NCBI GenBank assembly: GCA_039180225.1 | Contig: JBCDDQ010000018.1 | Span: forward strand, 1 to 26,045 | DNA: 26,045 nt | Direction: 5' to 3' | Origin: JAAEUE01 sp039180225 | Lineage (GTDB): Bacteria > Pseudomonadota > Alphaproteobacteria > Rhizobiales > CAJQND01 | Part shown: positions 8,470-15,816 of the stretch, piece after piece | How positions within the stretch are numbered: the stretch's first letter is position 1 | How the letters are laid out: each line of letters begins with the position of its first letter | Translations under genes and position numbers: made by a program | The notes under the pieces: model-generated | Databases searched by the model: none | What the model was told of the DNA's origin: nothing | Seen by the model: the letters and a program-made list of their open reading frames with translations, nothing else

Positions 8470-8828
8470 TGACGTCCTCAACCGAAACAAGGCCGTTGCA
8501 TCATTTTGCGCATGCCCGAGCCGGCGACAAAGGCAATTCCGTGAACATCAGCGTGATTCCCTATCACAGCGAGGCATATGAGCACCTTCTATCGCAAGTC
8601 ACGGCCGAGCGGGTGCGCCTGCTGCTTGCGCACAGGCCGATTGGGCGCGTGACGCGCTACCAGGTGCCAGGGCTACCGGCGCTGAACTTTGTTGTTGAAG
8701 ATGCTTTGGAAGGGGGCGTGAACCTCTCCCTTGGCCTCGACGGTCATGGCAAGGCTCTTTCGTTTCTGGTGTTGACGATGGAAGTTCAAATTCCAGCACA
8801 ATATGCCAATGCAGCCGCGCTTTTATGA
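8469..8828 (+). CDS. AtuA C-terminal-like domain protein
   Basis: A 119-aa protein corresponding to the C-terminal module of AtuA-type proteins. The signature is AHARAGDKGNSVNISVIP near the start and PGLPALNFVVEDALEGGVNLSLGLD near the end. The ATG at 8469 shares its A with the TGA of the upstream gene (TGATG), which argues for translational coupling; a GTG three bases earlier is also possible. It probably forms a complex with the AtuA-like protein, replacing the fused domain arrangement of relatives. The reaction is unknown. Confidence 0.82.
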   Translation: MTSSTETRPLHHFAHARAGDKGNSVNISVIPYHSEAYEHLLSQVTAERVRLLLAHRPIGRVTRYQVPGLPALNFVVEDALEGGVNLSLGLDGHGKALSFLVLTMEVQIPAQYANAAALL

Positions 8829-8887
8829 GCGATTGGCATCGCCATCACATAATCGTGCCTGCCCGCTCTCGCCTAAATTTCGCCTTA

Positions 8888-8903
8888 TGTGACAAATCTC
8901 ACA
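8888..8903 (+). promoter_or_regulatory. CRP-like palindrome TGTGA-N6-TCACA
   Basis: A perfect inverted repeat TGTGA-CAAATC-TCACA, identical in its conserved arms to the enterobacterial CRP site. It is in the only gap (8829-8954) between the atuA-like pair and the mini-ORF/78-aa gene. If a transcript began near 8937, the site would be centred near -41.5, overlapping the -35 region, as at class II CRP promoters. Whether an alphaproteobacterial CRP/FNR protein reads this exact motif is inference. Confidence 0.5.
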
Positions 8904-8954
8904 GAATGGGCCACTGACCCGTGTCATGCTCTCAACTGGCAAGGAGGATGCTTA

Positions 8955-8984
8955 ATGCAGAGCGGTGCTCTAAATGAGAGATAA
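8955..8984 (+). CDS. Possible nine-residue leader peptide (MQSGALNER)
   Basis: A tiny ORF with a strong ribosome site: AAGGAGG at 8941-8947 is seven bases before the ATG. It ends with TAA at 8982-8984, and that stop overlaps the AAAGGAG ribosome site of the 78-aa gene. This arrangement would couple translation of the two. The peptide shows no run of a single amino acid, so it does not look like a classical amino-acid attenuator. It could also be a chance ORF behind a fortuitous ribosome site. Confidence 0.35.
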   Translation: MQSGALNER

Positions 8985-8995
8985 AGGAGCGGGAA

Positions 8996-9232
8996 ATGCC
9001 GAGTTTATCACGTGGACAAACGGAAGACGAACGGACCGTTGAAACACTTACTGTCGATGAAATCATGGACGGATTTCATCAGCTCTATCAGTCGATGGCA
9101 GGTGATCCCTGCTTGGACGATTTGGCAGGGGTCATCAAAGACCTGATGATCGAGCTGGACGACCGGCGCAATCTGGCCCTGCTTGTGGCCGCCGAAGAGG
9201 ATCGCGAACTTCGGAGCAAAGCGCTTCACTAG
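8996..9232 (+). CDS. Small hypothetical protein (78 aa)
   Basis: An acidic, probably helical cytoplasmic protein (TVDEIMDGFHQLYQSMAG, then a region rich in D, L and E) with one cysteine. I do not recognise the family. Translation is well supported by AAAGGAG about seven bases upstream of the ATG, and it is followed by a strong intrinsic terminator at 9259-9298, so it is probably a short stand-alone transcription unit. A CRP-like palindrome and a mini-ORF lie upstream. No signal peptide or membrane helix is visible. Confidence 0.7.
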   Translation: MPSLSRGQTEDERTVETLTVDEIMDGFHQLYQSMAGDPCLDDLAGVIKDLMIELDDRRNLALLVAAEEDRELRSKALH

Positions 9233-9258
9233 CTTTCAGTTTTGGAAGGCCCATGGCA

Positions 9259-9298
9259 ACGCGCCGGCTCTCATTCGAAGGCCGGCGCGTTTTCGTTT
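9259..9298 (+). terminator. Intrinsic terminator of the 78-aa gene
   Basis: A perfect ten-base-pair stem (ACGCGCCGGC at 9259-9268 with GCCGGCGCGT at 9281-9290), a twelve-base loop and a T-rich tail (TTTCGTTT). The tail is on the plus strand, so it stops the transcript of the 78-aa gene. It abuts the 3' end of the convergent L,D-transpeptidase gene. Confidence 0.85.
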
Positions 9299-10116
9299 CA
9301 TCTCCAACCAAGCACAAGTTGTGGTGCGCCGGGATCGGCTGACGCAGCAGACACTCTGAACTCATCGGGAACTTCTGAGGGCGTTGAGAAGAAGACATAG
9401 CGTCCGTCCTTGACGCCGGCCACCGGCGGCTGGCCTGTGGTCAGAAACATATCGTGGCCCTGTTTGAGGTTTTGCCAAAACCCAAACCATTTATGGCCGA
9501 CATGGGCCAGCATGGCCTGATCGGTCATCTTGAACGGGAAGGCGTGAACCGGGAATTTGCGCTGACCGCCCACAAAAGCCTCGCGCGCCAGGGCATAGAG
9601 CTCTTGCACAGCTTCATTGGTGATCGCGTAGCATCCTGCAGATTCTCAACCGCCATGCACCATAAGGTGCTTGCCGGTATAGCCGTACGACCTGTCATAG
9701 GCATTTGGGTAACCGATGTTGAAGGACAGATGATACTTGCTGCGTGGGTTCATTTGCTGTGGCGTGACCACGTAGAACCCCTCAGGTGCCTGTTTGTCAC
9801 CTTCTCTGGTTTTGGGTCCCAACTCTCCAGACCAACGGCAGACGTGATAGGTTTTGAACTTGGTGTAGCGGCCCCATTGGTTCTGGAGCCAAACTTCAAG
9901 AGCAGATTCCTTCTTGAAGATCCGCACATACATGGGCGCGCCTAACCGGATGCCTTTTTCCTTCAGGCTCGCCAATGCTTCCGGCGACAGGGGCTTTTGG
10001 TCTTTGGCCTTGGGCAAACAGGCGCTCAACAGCACAGACAGGGCAAGCACCGCCAAGAGCCTGGCCAAGCTCGGCAAGGCAATAATCGCGCCGGTTCTTT
10101 GTGATCTATTCTTCAT
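9298..10116 (-). pseudogene. YafK-type L,D-transpeptidase lipoprotein interrupted by in-frame TGA
   Basis: This is one open frame apart from a single TGA at 9646-9648 (codon 157). The N-terminal part has a lipoprotein signal with lipobox L-S-A-C (Cys33), then the YkuD/YafK domain (GAPMYVRIFKKES, FNIGYPNAYDR, HLMVHGG). After the TGA the same frame continues with ESAGCYAITNEAVQELYALAREAF and a normal C-terminus, about 115 further residues. The family active site is HG-x-C-x-S-x-G-C-Y/F-A; the TGA sits at the first Cys, while His154 and the catalytic Cys162 are intact. The enzyme would cleave or transfer peptidoglycan-linked peptides in the periplasm. It is either a fresh pseudogene, a base error, or a UGA that is read through or decoded as selenocysteine. 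The start ATG 10116 lacks a close ribosome site. Confidence 0.8.
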
Positions 10117-10183
10117 CACCGAAACAATCCGCTCCTGGCGTTTCGAAATGATTAACCAAAACACTTTCGTGCTCAAGAACTGG

Positions 10184-11137
10184 TTACAGCGCGCTGCCCA
10201 ATTCAATGAACTTGTCGCGGCGTGCTTTACGGATCTCGTTGGGCTTAAGCTCGGACAGATCTTCCAAAGCCACCCCGATTGCGTCCCCCACCGCTTCGAT
10301 CGCCGCCAGTGGATTGCGGTGGGCGCCGCCTACAGGCTCATCAACAACCACGTCGATCACGCCCAGCTTCTTGAGATCCTGGGCGGTAATTTTCATGGCC
10401 GTTGCGGCGTCCTCGGCCCGGGCCGAGTCGCGCCATAAGATGGACGCTGCGCCTTCCGGAGAGATGACGCTGTAGACGGAGTGTTCCATCATGATCGCCG
10501 TATTGGCCGTAGCGATGGCGATGGCGCCTCCTGAGCCACCCTCGCCAGTGATAGTGGCAATGATGGGCACACGCAGGCTCAAGCAGCAATCGGTTGATCG
10601 CGCGATGGCCTCCGCCTGACCGCGTTCTTCGGCTCCAACCCCCGGATAGGCGCCTGGCGTGTCCACAAAGGTCAGGATCGGCAATCCGAATTTATCGGCC
10701 ATCTCCATGAGGCGGATGGCTTTACGGTAGCCCTCTGGGCGTGCCATGCCGAAATTATGCTTCAGCCGGCTCTCGGTGTTTGAGCCCTTCTCATGGCCGA
10801 TGATCATCACTGCCTCGCCCCGGAACCTGCCGGGCCCGCCGACAATGGCCGCATCGTCCGCATAGGCACGGTCGCCGGAAAGCGGCGAAAATTCGGTGAT
10901 CAGATGGTCAATATAGTCGGAGCAGTGCGGACGCTCCCCATGACGGGCAACCTGAGTTTTCTGCCAAGGGGTGAGCTTCTTGTATATGTCCTCGAGGCTG
11001 GATTTGGCTTTGCCTTCCAAAACCTCTATTTCCTTGGCGACGCCATCTGTCTCGCCGTCTTCTGCCACATCTTTCAGGTCAGCGATTTTGCCTTCGATCT
11101 CAGCAACTGGCTTTTCGAAATCCAAATAGGTGCGCAT
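10184..11137 (-). CDS. accA: Acetyl-CoA carboxylase carboxyltransferase subunit alpha
   Basis: The 317-aa product matches AccA in length and sequence. It starts with the characteristic MRTYLDFEKPVAEIEGKI helix and contains FVDTPGAYPGVGAEERGQAEAIA and the oxyanion-type TGEGGSGGAIAIA segment of the crotonase-like carboxyltransferase domain. With AccD it transfers the carboxyl group from carboxybiotin to acetyl-CoA, the first step of fatty acid synthesis, in the cytoplasm. I use the ATG at 11137, which matches known AccA N-termini; an upstream extension to 11209 would overlap xerD. It follows xerD on the minus strand. Confidence 0.96.
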   Translation of the reverse strand: MRTYLDFEKPVAEIEGKIADLKDVAEDGETDGVAKEIEVLEGKAKSSLEDIYKKLTPWQKTQVARHGERPHCSDYIDHLITEFSPLSGDRAYADDAAIVGGPGRFRGEAVMIIGHEKGSNTESRLKHNFGMARPEGYRKAIRLMEMADKFGLPILTFVDTPGAYPGVGAEERGQAEAIARSTDCCLSLRVPIIATITGEGGSGGAIAIATANTAIMMEHSVYSVISPEGAASILWRDSARAEDAATAMKITAQDLKKLGVIDVVVDEPVGGAHRNPLAAIEAVGDAIGVALEDLSELKPNEIRKARRDKFIELGSAL

Positions 11138-11183
11138 GGGTCTTTGAGCGTTTGTTTGAAGTGTGCCGTGTTTACGCCATGCT

Positions 11184-12149
11184 CTAGGCGGCTGGCGACG
11201 TGCTGGCAAGAGGATGGTGCTGATTTACGACTTTTTTCAGGCGCTCAGACAAAACGTGGGTGTAAATCTGCGTCGTTGAGATGTCCGCATGGCCGAGCAT
11301 CTGCTGCACTGCGCGCAGGTCTGCGCCGTTGGCCAGAAGATGGCTTGCAAACGCGTGACGCAGAATGTGGGGGGAGATGCGGTCTGCGCCAATTCCAGCC
11401 CGCCCGGCCAGTTCTTTCAGCTCAAGAGCGAACATTTGCCGGGTCAAATGGCCCTGTTTGCCCCGGCTCGGGAAGAGCCACGGAGAGGTGTTCTGGAGCT
11501 CCGGCAAATAACCATCAATGGCGGCACGGGCAGCACCAGAGAGTGGCACTAGGCGCTCGCGGCCCCCTTTGCCTTTGATTGTGAGCACCCGGTCGTCGGA
11601 CTGGACTGTTTGACGGGTCAGGGTGACCAGTTCAGAGACCCGCATGCCGGTGGCATAGAGCAACTCAAGCAGGCACAACATGCGCACCGCCTTCAGCCGG
11701 CGATGCCCTTTGGCTGTGTGGGTTTCGCTTTGCGCTTGCTCCAGCAGGGCGGTCACGTCAGCCTCAGACAGCACCTTGGGCAAGGCTTTCGCGCGCCGCG
11801 GCGTCTCTATAACAGCTGCGGGGTTTTGCTCCGAAAGACCCTCCGCATAGAGAAACTTGTGGAACTGCTTGATGGCGCTGAGCCGGCGTGCCTGTGTGGA
11901 GGCGCTGAGGCCGAGATCGGACAGGCCCGTCAAGTAAGCGCGGATGTTGTCGGCGGTTGCATCAGACAGAGGTTGCTTTCGCGCGGACAAAAACCCGGCA
12001 TAATCACCGAGGTCGCGAGCATAGGCTTCCAGCGTGTTGCGGGCAGCACCGCGTTCCACGCTGAGCATCTCCAGAAATGTCTCGATGTGATATCCGGTTT
12101 GCGGGCTGAGATCGGTTTCGCCGTGCCTATTGGCTGCTGAAGCGGGCAT
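11184..12149 (-). CDS. xerD: Site-specific tyrosine recombinase XerD
   Basis: A 321-aa tyrosine recombinase with the N-terminal SAM-like core-binding domain (FLEMLSVERGAARNTLEAYARDL) and the C-terminal catalytic domain. The catalytic set is complete: Arg170 (TGMRVSE), Lys194 (KGKGG), His261 and Arg264 (HILRHAF), His287 (LGHAD) and the nucleophile Tyr296 (TQIYTHV). With XerC it resolves chromosome dimers at dif during division. The position beside accA, upstream of a small membrane protein and divergent from aroK, matches the chromosomal housekeeping copy rather than a phage integrase. The ATG lies 23 bases inside the 3' end of the microprotein gene. Confidence 0.94.
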   Translation of the reverse strand: MPASAANRHGETDLSPQTGYHIETFLEMLSVERGAARNTLEAYARDLGDYAGFLSARKQPLSDATADNIRAYLTGLSDLGLSASTQARRLSAIKQFHKFLYAEGLSEQNPAAVIETPRRAKALPKVLSEADVTALLEQAQSETHTAKGHRRLKAVRMLCLLELLYATGMRVSELVTLTRQTVQSDDRVLTIKGKGGRERLVPLSGAARAAIDGYLPELQNTSPWLFPSRGKQGHLTRQMFALELKELAGRAGIGADRISPHILRHAFASHLLANGADLRAVQQMLGHADISTTQIYTHVLSERLKKVVNQHHPLASTSPAA

Positions 12150-12270
12150 TGGGGACCTGTTTCACCACCTCGGTCGGTTCTGGTGGAAATTCTGCTAAAA
12201 AATACATTCCGCCGTATACTGCGCCACCCAAACACGCCAAGATTAATAGAAAGCGAATGCTGTCAGGCAT
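12127..12270 (-). CDS. Small membrane protein (47 aa) upstream of xerD
   Basis: A short ORF starting MPDSIRFLLILACLGGAVYG, with one membrane helix at about residues 6-26 followed by a proline-rich, mostly soluble tail (EFPPEPTEVVKQVPNARF) and stopping at TAG 12127-12129. Similar one-helix microproteins between xerD and aroK are, as I recall, common in alphaproteobacteria; some databases label them histidine kinase without basis. It overlaps the start of xerD by 23 bases, so the two are probably co-transcribed. Function unknown. Confidence 0.75.
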   Translation of the reverse strand: MPDSIRFLLILACLGGAVYGGMYFLAEFPPEPTEVVKQVPNARFSSQ

Positions 12271-12470
12271 AATGGTTCACCAGTTTAATCCTCTAGAGCG
12301 GTCCGACCACGTGCTCTGTGTCCAATCATTCGACCTTATAGTTGCACGGCAAGCCGCCCCAGCGCAAACGCTGCGCATTCTAAATGTTTGTAACCTTTGC
12401 TTGATCTTGAAGGATAGTTTAGAACGGCGCGCTTTCTGGCTGACGGGTTTAGGCGGGCAAGGGTGAAAAA

Positions 12471-13034
12471 ATGGCTCTTCAAGAGCTGGTAGATGCATTG
12501 AACGGGCGATCCATCGTTCTGGTTGGACTGATGGGAGCCGGCAAAACATCCGTGGGGCGCCGGCTGGCGCAGCGCCTGGACTTGCCGTTTGTAGACACCG
12601 ACACGGAGATTGAGCGCGCGGCCGGAAAAACCATCCCGGAGATCTTCGCAGATCACGGCGAAGAAGAGTTTCGCAGCGGGGAAAAGCGGGTGATTGCCAG
12701 GCTGTTGGACGAGGGACCTCAGATTTTGGCGACCGGAGGGGGCGCGTATATGGACCCTGAAACGCGCGATAACATTGCTGCCTCAGGTGTGTCCATATGG
12801 TTGAGCGGTGATTTGGATCTGTTGGTGAAACGGGTCAAGCGCCGGTCAAATCGGCCACTTTTGGCCAAGGGCGATGTGCGCAAGACCTTGGCGGGGTTGA
12901 TTGAGGCGCGCTATCCGGTTTACGCCCTGGCCGATATCGAGGTGGCCAGCCGTGATGTGCCCCACCAGCGCATCGTGAACGCAATCATAAAGGCGCTGAA
13001 AGGCGCCGTTTCTAAGACGGAACCGAGACTTTGA
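12471..13034 (+). CDS. aroK: Shikimate kinase
   Basis: A 187-aa P-loop kinase that phosphorylates shikimate at the 3-hydroxyl in chorismate synthesis. Visible motifs are the Walker A loop GLMGAGKT (residues 19-26), the shikimate-binding acidic region VDTDTEIE, Arg68 in EEEFRSGE, the GGG of ATGGGAYM (about 88-94), and the lid RSNRPLL. The start has AAGGGTG about five bases upstream. Its stop overlaps the TTG start of aroB by four bases, so the two are co-translated. Confidence 0.95.
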   Translation: MALQELVDALNGRSIVLVGLMGAGKTSVGRRLAQRLDLPFVDTDTEIERAAGKTIPEIFADHGEEEFRSGEKRVIARLLDEGPQILATGGGAYMDPETRDNIAASGVSIWLSGDLDLLVKRVKRRSNRPLLAKGDVRKTLAGLIEARYPVYALADIEVASRDVPHQRIVNAIIKALKGAVSKTEPRL

Positions 13035-14161
13035 GTGCTTCTGCTTCAGATCAGTTGATCGTTCCCGTGGATCTTGGTGAGCGCTCTTACGAGATTGCCA
13101 TTGGCCCAGGCTTGCTGCGTGATGCCGGCAAACTGATCGGCGCTCATCTGCCGCGCAAGAAAACGGCCATTGTCACGGATCAGAACGTGGCTGATGCGCA
13201 CCTTTCAGACTTTCTGGCGAGCCTGGATGCGGAAGGCATTGAAGCGGATGTGCTGACCTTGCCGGCTGGAGAAAGCACAAAAAGCCAGGCTCATTTGTTC
13301 GAGGTGACGGATTTTCTTCTGGAAGCGGGCATTGAGCGGAACGACGTTATTGTCGCACTTGGGGGCGGTGTGATCGGCGATCTGGCCGGGTTTGCCGCTG
13401 CTATCGTGCGGCGCGGGGTGAACTTCATCCAGGTGCCCACAAGCCTCCTAGCTCAGGTGGACAGCTCCGTTGGCGGCAAAACCGGGATCAATGCATCGGC
13501 GGGCAAGAACCTGATTGGCGTGTTTCATCAACCGGTCCTTGTTCTGGCTGATACGGCGGTGCTTGACAGCCTGCCGCCGCGCCAACTCAGGGCCGGCTAT
13601 GCAGAGGTGGCAAAGTACGGGCTTCTGGGTGATGCCGCGTTCTTCTCGTGGTTGGAGGAAAACAGCACCTCGTTGTTCCAGGGCGATATGCAGACCCGCA
13701 TGCGCGCTGTTGAAACCAGCTGCCGCGCCAAGGCTGACATTGTGGCAAAAGACGAGCGGGAAGGCTCGGTGCGGGCGCTGCTGAACCTGGGCCACACATT
13801 TGGACACGCCCTTGAAGCTGCGACCGGCTACTCAGACCGGCTGTTGCACGGGGAGGGGGTCGCTATTGGCATGGCCATGGCCTATCGGTTTTCTGAGCGG
13901 TTGGGTGTGTGTAAACCGGGCTGTGCTGAGCGGGCTGAGCGGCATTTGCGGTCGGTGGAGCTGCCAACGCATGTTCGCGATATCCCTGGCGCATCATTGG
14001 ATGCCCAAATCCTCATGGCGGCCATGTATCAGGACAAAAAAGCGTCTGGCGGTAAGTTGGTTTTCATCCTTGCGCGCGACATTGGTGATACCTACGTTGC
14101 ACATGATGTATCGCCAGACGACATTCTGGCCTTTTTAGAGGACGAACTGGCTGCGGCCTAA
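13031..14161 (+). CDS. aroB: 3-dehydroquinate synthase
   Basis: A 376-aa enzyme that converts DAHP to 3-dehydroquinate using NAD and a metal. The nucleotide loop ALGGGVIGDLAGFAA (from about 109) and PTSLLAQVDSSVGGKTGIN are intact. The metal ligands can be placed at Glu192 (AGYAEVAKYG), His255 (NLGHTFGHALE) and His273 (LLHGEGVAIGMAMA). The likely start is the TTG at 13031, which overlaps the aroK stop; no in-frame ATG is available near the expected N-terminus. It sits between aroK and the CorC-type gene, with only five bases to the latter. Confidence 0.95.
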   Translation: MSASASDQLIVPVDLGERSYEIAIGPGLLRDAGKLIGAHLPRKKTAIVTDQNVADAHLSDFLASLDAEGIEADVLTLPAGESTKSQAHLFEVTDFLLEAGIERNDVIVALGGGVIGDLAGFAAAIVRRGVNFIQVPTSLLAQVDSSVGGKTGINASAGKNLIGVFHQPVLVLADTAVLDSLPPRQLRAGYAEVAKYGLLGDAAFFSWLEENSTSLFQGDMQTRMRAVETSCRAKADIVAKDEREGSVRALLNLGHTFGHALEAATGYSDRLLHGEGVAIGMAMAYRFSERLGVCKPGCAERAERHLRSVELPTHVRDIPGASLDAQILMAAMYQDKKASGGKLVFILARDIGDTYVAHDVSPDDILAFLEDELAAA

Positions 14162-14166
14162 CCAAA

Positions 14167-15438
14167 ATGACCCTCACAATAGCGATTATTGCCGGCGCCG
14201 TGCTGGCTCTTATCATCTTGTCTGCCTTCTTCTCTGGTTCTGAAACCGCTTTGACCGCAACCTCCCGGGCGCGGATGCATGAACTGGAGCGCAAGGGCGT
14301 CTCAGGTGCACACTCCGTGAAAAGGCTGATTGAGCGGCGCGAGCGGCTTATCGGCGCGATTTTGTTGGGCAATAACCTGGTGAATATCCTGGCGTCCGCG
14401 CTGGCCACCATGCTGTTTGTGGAGCTGTTTGGGAACGTGGGGGTTGTGCTGGCCACAATTGTCATGACCGCGCTGGTTCTGATCTTCGCTGAGGTGCTCC
14501 CGAAGACGTATGCCATCGTCAATCATGACCGTATGGCCCTGGCGGTGGCGCCCACGATCCGGCTTGTGGTTTCAGTGTTTAGCCCGGTGGTCAAGGGCGT
14601 GGAGTTCATCGTCCGGCACACCTTGCGTCTTGCAGGGGTGAATATTGAGGGAGGCGAATCGCTTTCCGCTCACGAGGAAGTGCGCGGCACGATCGATTTG
14701 CACCACCAGGACGGTGCATTCATCAAAGATGACCGGGACATGATCGGTGGCATCCTGGATCTTCGTGAGTTGGAAGTTTCTGATGTGATGGTGCACCGCA
14801 CTAACATGTTCACCATCAATGCGGATGAACCGGCCGAACAGATCATCAAGGCCGTCTTAGCCAGCGGCTACACCCGTGTGCCGGTGTGGCGTGATGATCA
14901 GGACAATATTGTGGGGATCCTGCACGCCCGCGATGTGCTGGGCGCGGTCTCCAAGCGCCGGGGCGATGCCAGCAAAATCAAGATTGCCACCCTGACCACC
15001 CCGCCATGGTTTGTGCCCGACACCAACAGTGTTGCCGATCAGCTGAAAGCCTTCCGCCGCCGCAAGAGCCATTTTGCGTTGGTGGTGGACGAGTATGGCG
15101 AGGTCCAGGGCCTGGTGACCATGGAAGACATTCTGGAAGAAATCGTGGGCGACATTGCAGATGAGCACGATGTGGAGGACACAGCCGGGGTGAGGCGTGA
15201 TCCCAATGGTGCGTTTCTGGTGGATGGAACCGTCCCAATTCGCGATTTGAACAGAAGTTTCGATTGGCAGCTGCCCGATGAGGAAGTTACCACTGTGGCG
15301 GGCTTAGTGATCCATGAAGCCCAGATGATCCCGGAAAAGGGCCAGGTGTTCACCTTCTACGACTTCACGTTCGAAGTGCTGGAGCGTGAACGCAATCAGG
15401 TGGTCAGATTGCGGATCACGCCGCCAAAACGCCGCTAG
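14167..15438 (+). CDS. HlyC/CorC family (CNNM-type) transporter with CBS domains
   Basis: A 423-aa membrane protein. The N-terminal DUF21 domain has about three to four hydrophobic helices (ALIILSAFFSGSETALTA at the start; VLATIVMTALVLIFAEVLPKTYA near 100-120). Next comes a pair of CBS domains (EVSDVMVHRTNMFTINAD, then ALVVDEYGEVQGLVTMEDILEEIVGDI). The C-terminal CorC_HlyC domain (FLVDGTVPIRDLNRSFDW onward) completes the family plan. Members are linked to Mg2+/Co2+ efflux and are often mislabelled hemolysins. It follows aroB by five bases, so it is the last gene of the aroK operon. It ends one base before the convergent bolA gene. Confidence 0.9.
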   Translation: MTLTIAIIAGAVLALIILSAFFSGSETALTATSRARMHELERKGVSGAHSVKRLIERRERLIGAILLGNNLVNILASALATMLFVELFGNVGVVLATIVMTALVLIFAEVLPKTYAIVNHDRMALAVAPTIRLVVSVFSPVVKGVEFIVRHTLRLAGVNIEGGESLSAHEEVRGTIDLHHQDGAFIKDDRDMIGGILDLRELEVSDVMVHRTNMFTINADEPAEQIIKAVLASGYTRVPVWRDDQDNIVGILHARDVLGAVSKRRGDASKIKIATLTTPPWFVPDTNSVADQLKAFRRRKSHFALVVDEYGEVQGLVTMEDILEEIVGDIADEHDVEDTAGVRRDPNGAFLVDGTVPIRDLNRSFDWQLPDEEVTTVAGLVIHEAQMIPEKGQVFTFYDFTFEVLERERNQVVRLRITPPKRR

Positions 15439-15439
15439 C

Positions 15440-15712
15440 TCATGTCTGCGGTGTGGAGGCGCTGATGGCCAAGGCGTGAATGGGGCCAGCCAGTTCTTCG
15501 GCCAGGATCTCGTTCACCATTCTGTGACGTTGCACCAGGGTTTTGCCCACAAAAGCCTCTGCGACAATTTTCACCCGAAAATGGCTTTGACCCCCCGGGC
15601 GCGCACCTGCATGACCTTCGTGGAGATGTGATTCGTCGATGACTTCCAATGCGTTAGGAGACAGGGCTCCGCTGAGTTTGTCGTGGATTAAGTTTGCTAC
15701 TTCACCTGCCAC
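15440..15712 (-). CDS. BolA family protein
   Basis: A 90-aa BolA-like protein. The class II KH-type core carries the signature FVGKTLVQRHRMVNEIL, preceded by a conserved histidine region (ESHLHEGHAG). BolA proteins bind monothiol glutaredoxins and iron-sulfur clusters, and some bind DNA. Translation appears to begin at a GTG (15710-15712) with GAGGAG about nine bases upstream; no ATG fits. It is convergent with the CorC-type gene and divergent from the J-domain gene, leaving about 100 bases for their promoters. Confidence 0.9.
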   Translation of the reverse strand: MAGEVANLIHDKLSGALSPNALEVIDESHLHEGHAGARPGGQSHFRVKIVAEAFVGKTLVQRHRMVNEILAEELAGPIHALAISASTPQT

Positions 15713-15816
15713 CGCCTGGGTCTCCTCGTGAGTTGTCGTAATTAATGCGAAAACTTGTGATTGCTACTCATAGCCGCTTGGCGGCGCAGTTGTGAACAGG
15801 GTATGATCTGCGGCTC

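Noticed and set aside
8911..8917. GCCACTG resembling the core of a cobalamin riboswitch B12 box
   Set aside because: The other conserved riboswitch segments are missing, the gap is too short, and the downstream gene is not a cobalamin gene.
11184..12149. Tyrosine recombinase as a sign of an integrated element
   Set aside because: Sequence, catalytic residues and neighbours fit housekeeping XerD; no tRNA, att repeats or phage genes are near.
12290..12320. Palindromic CTCTAGAG-type sequence near 12290 as a mobile repeat
   Set aside because: Only one copy is visible in the window and no target duplication or inverted ends are seen.
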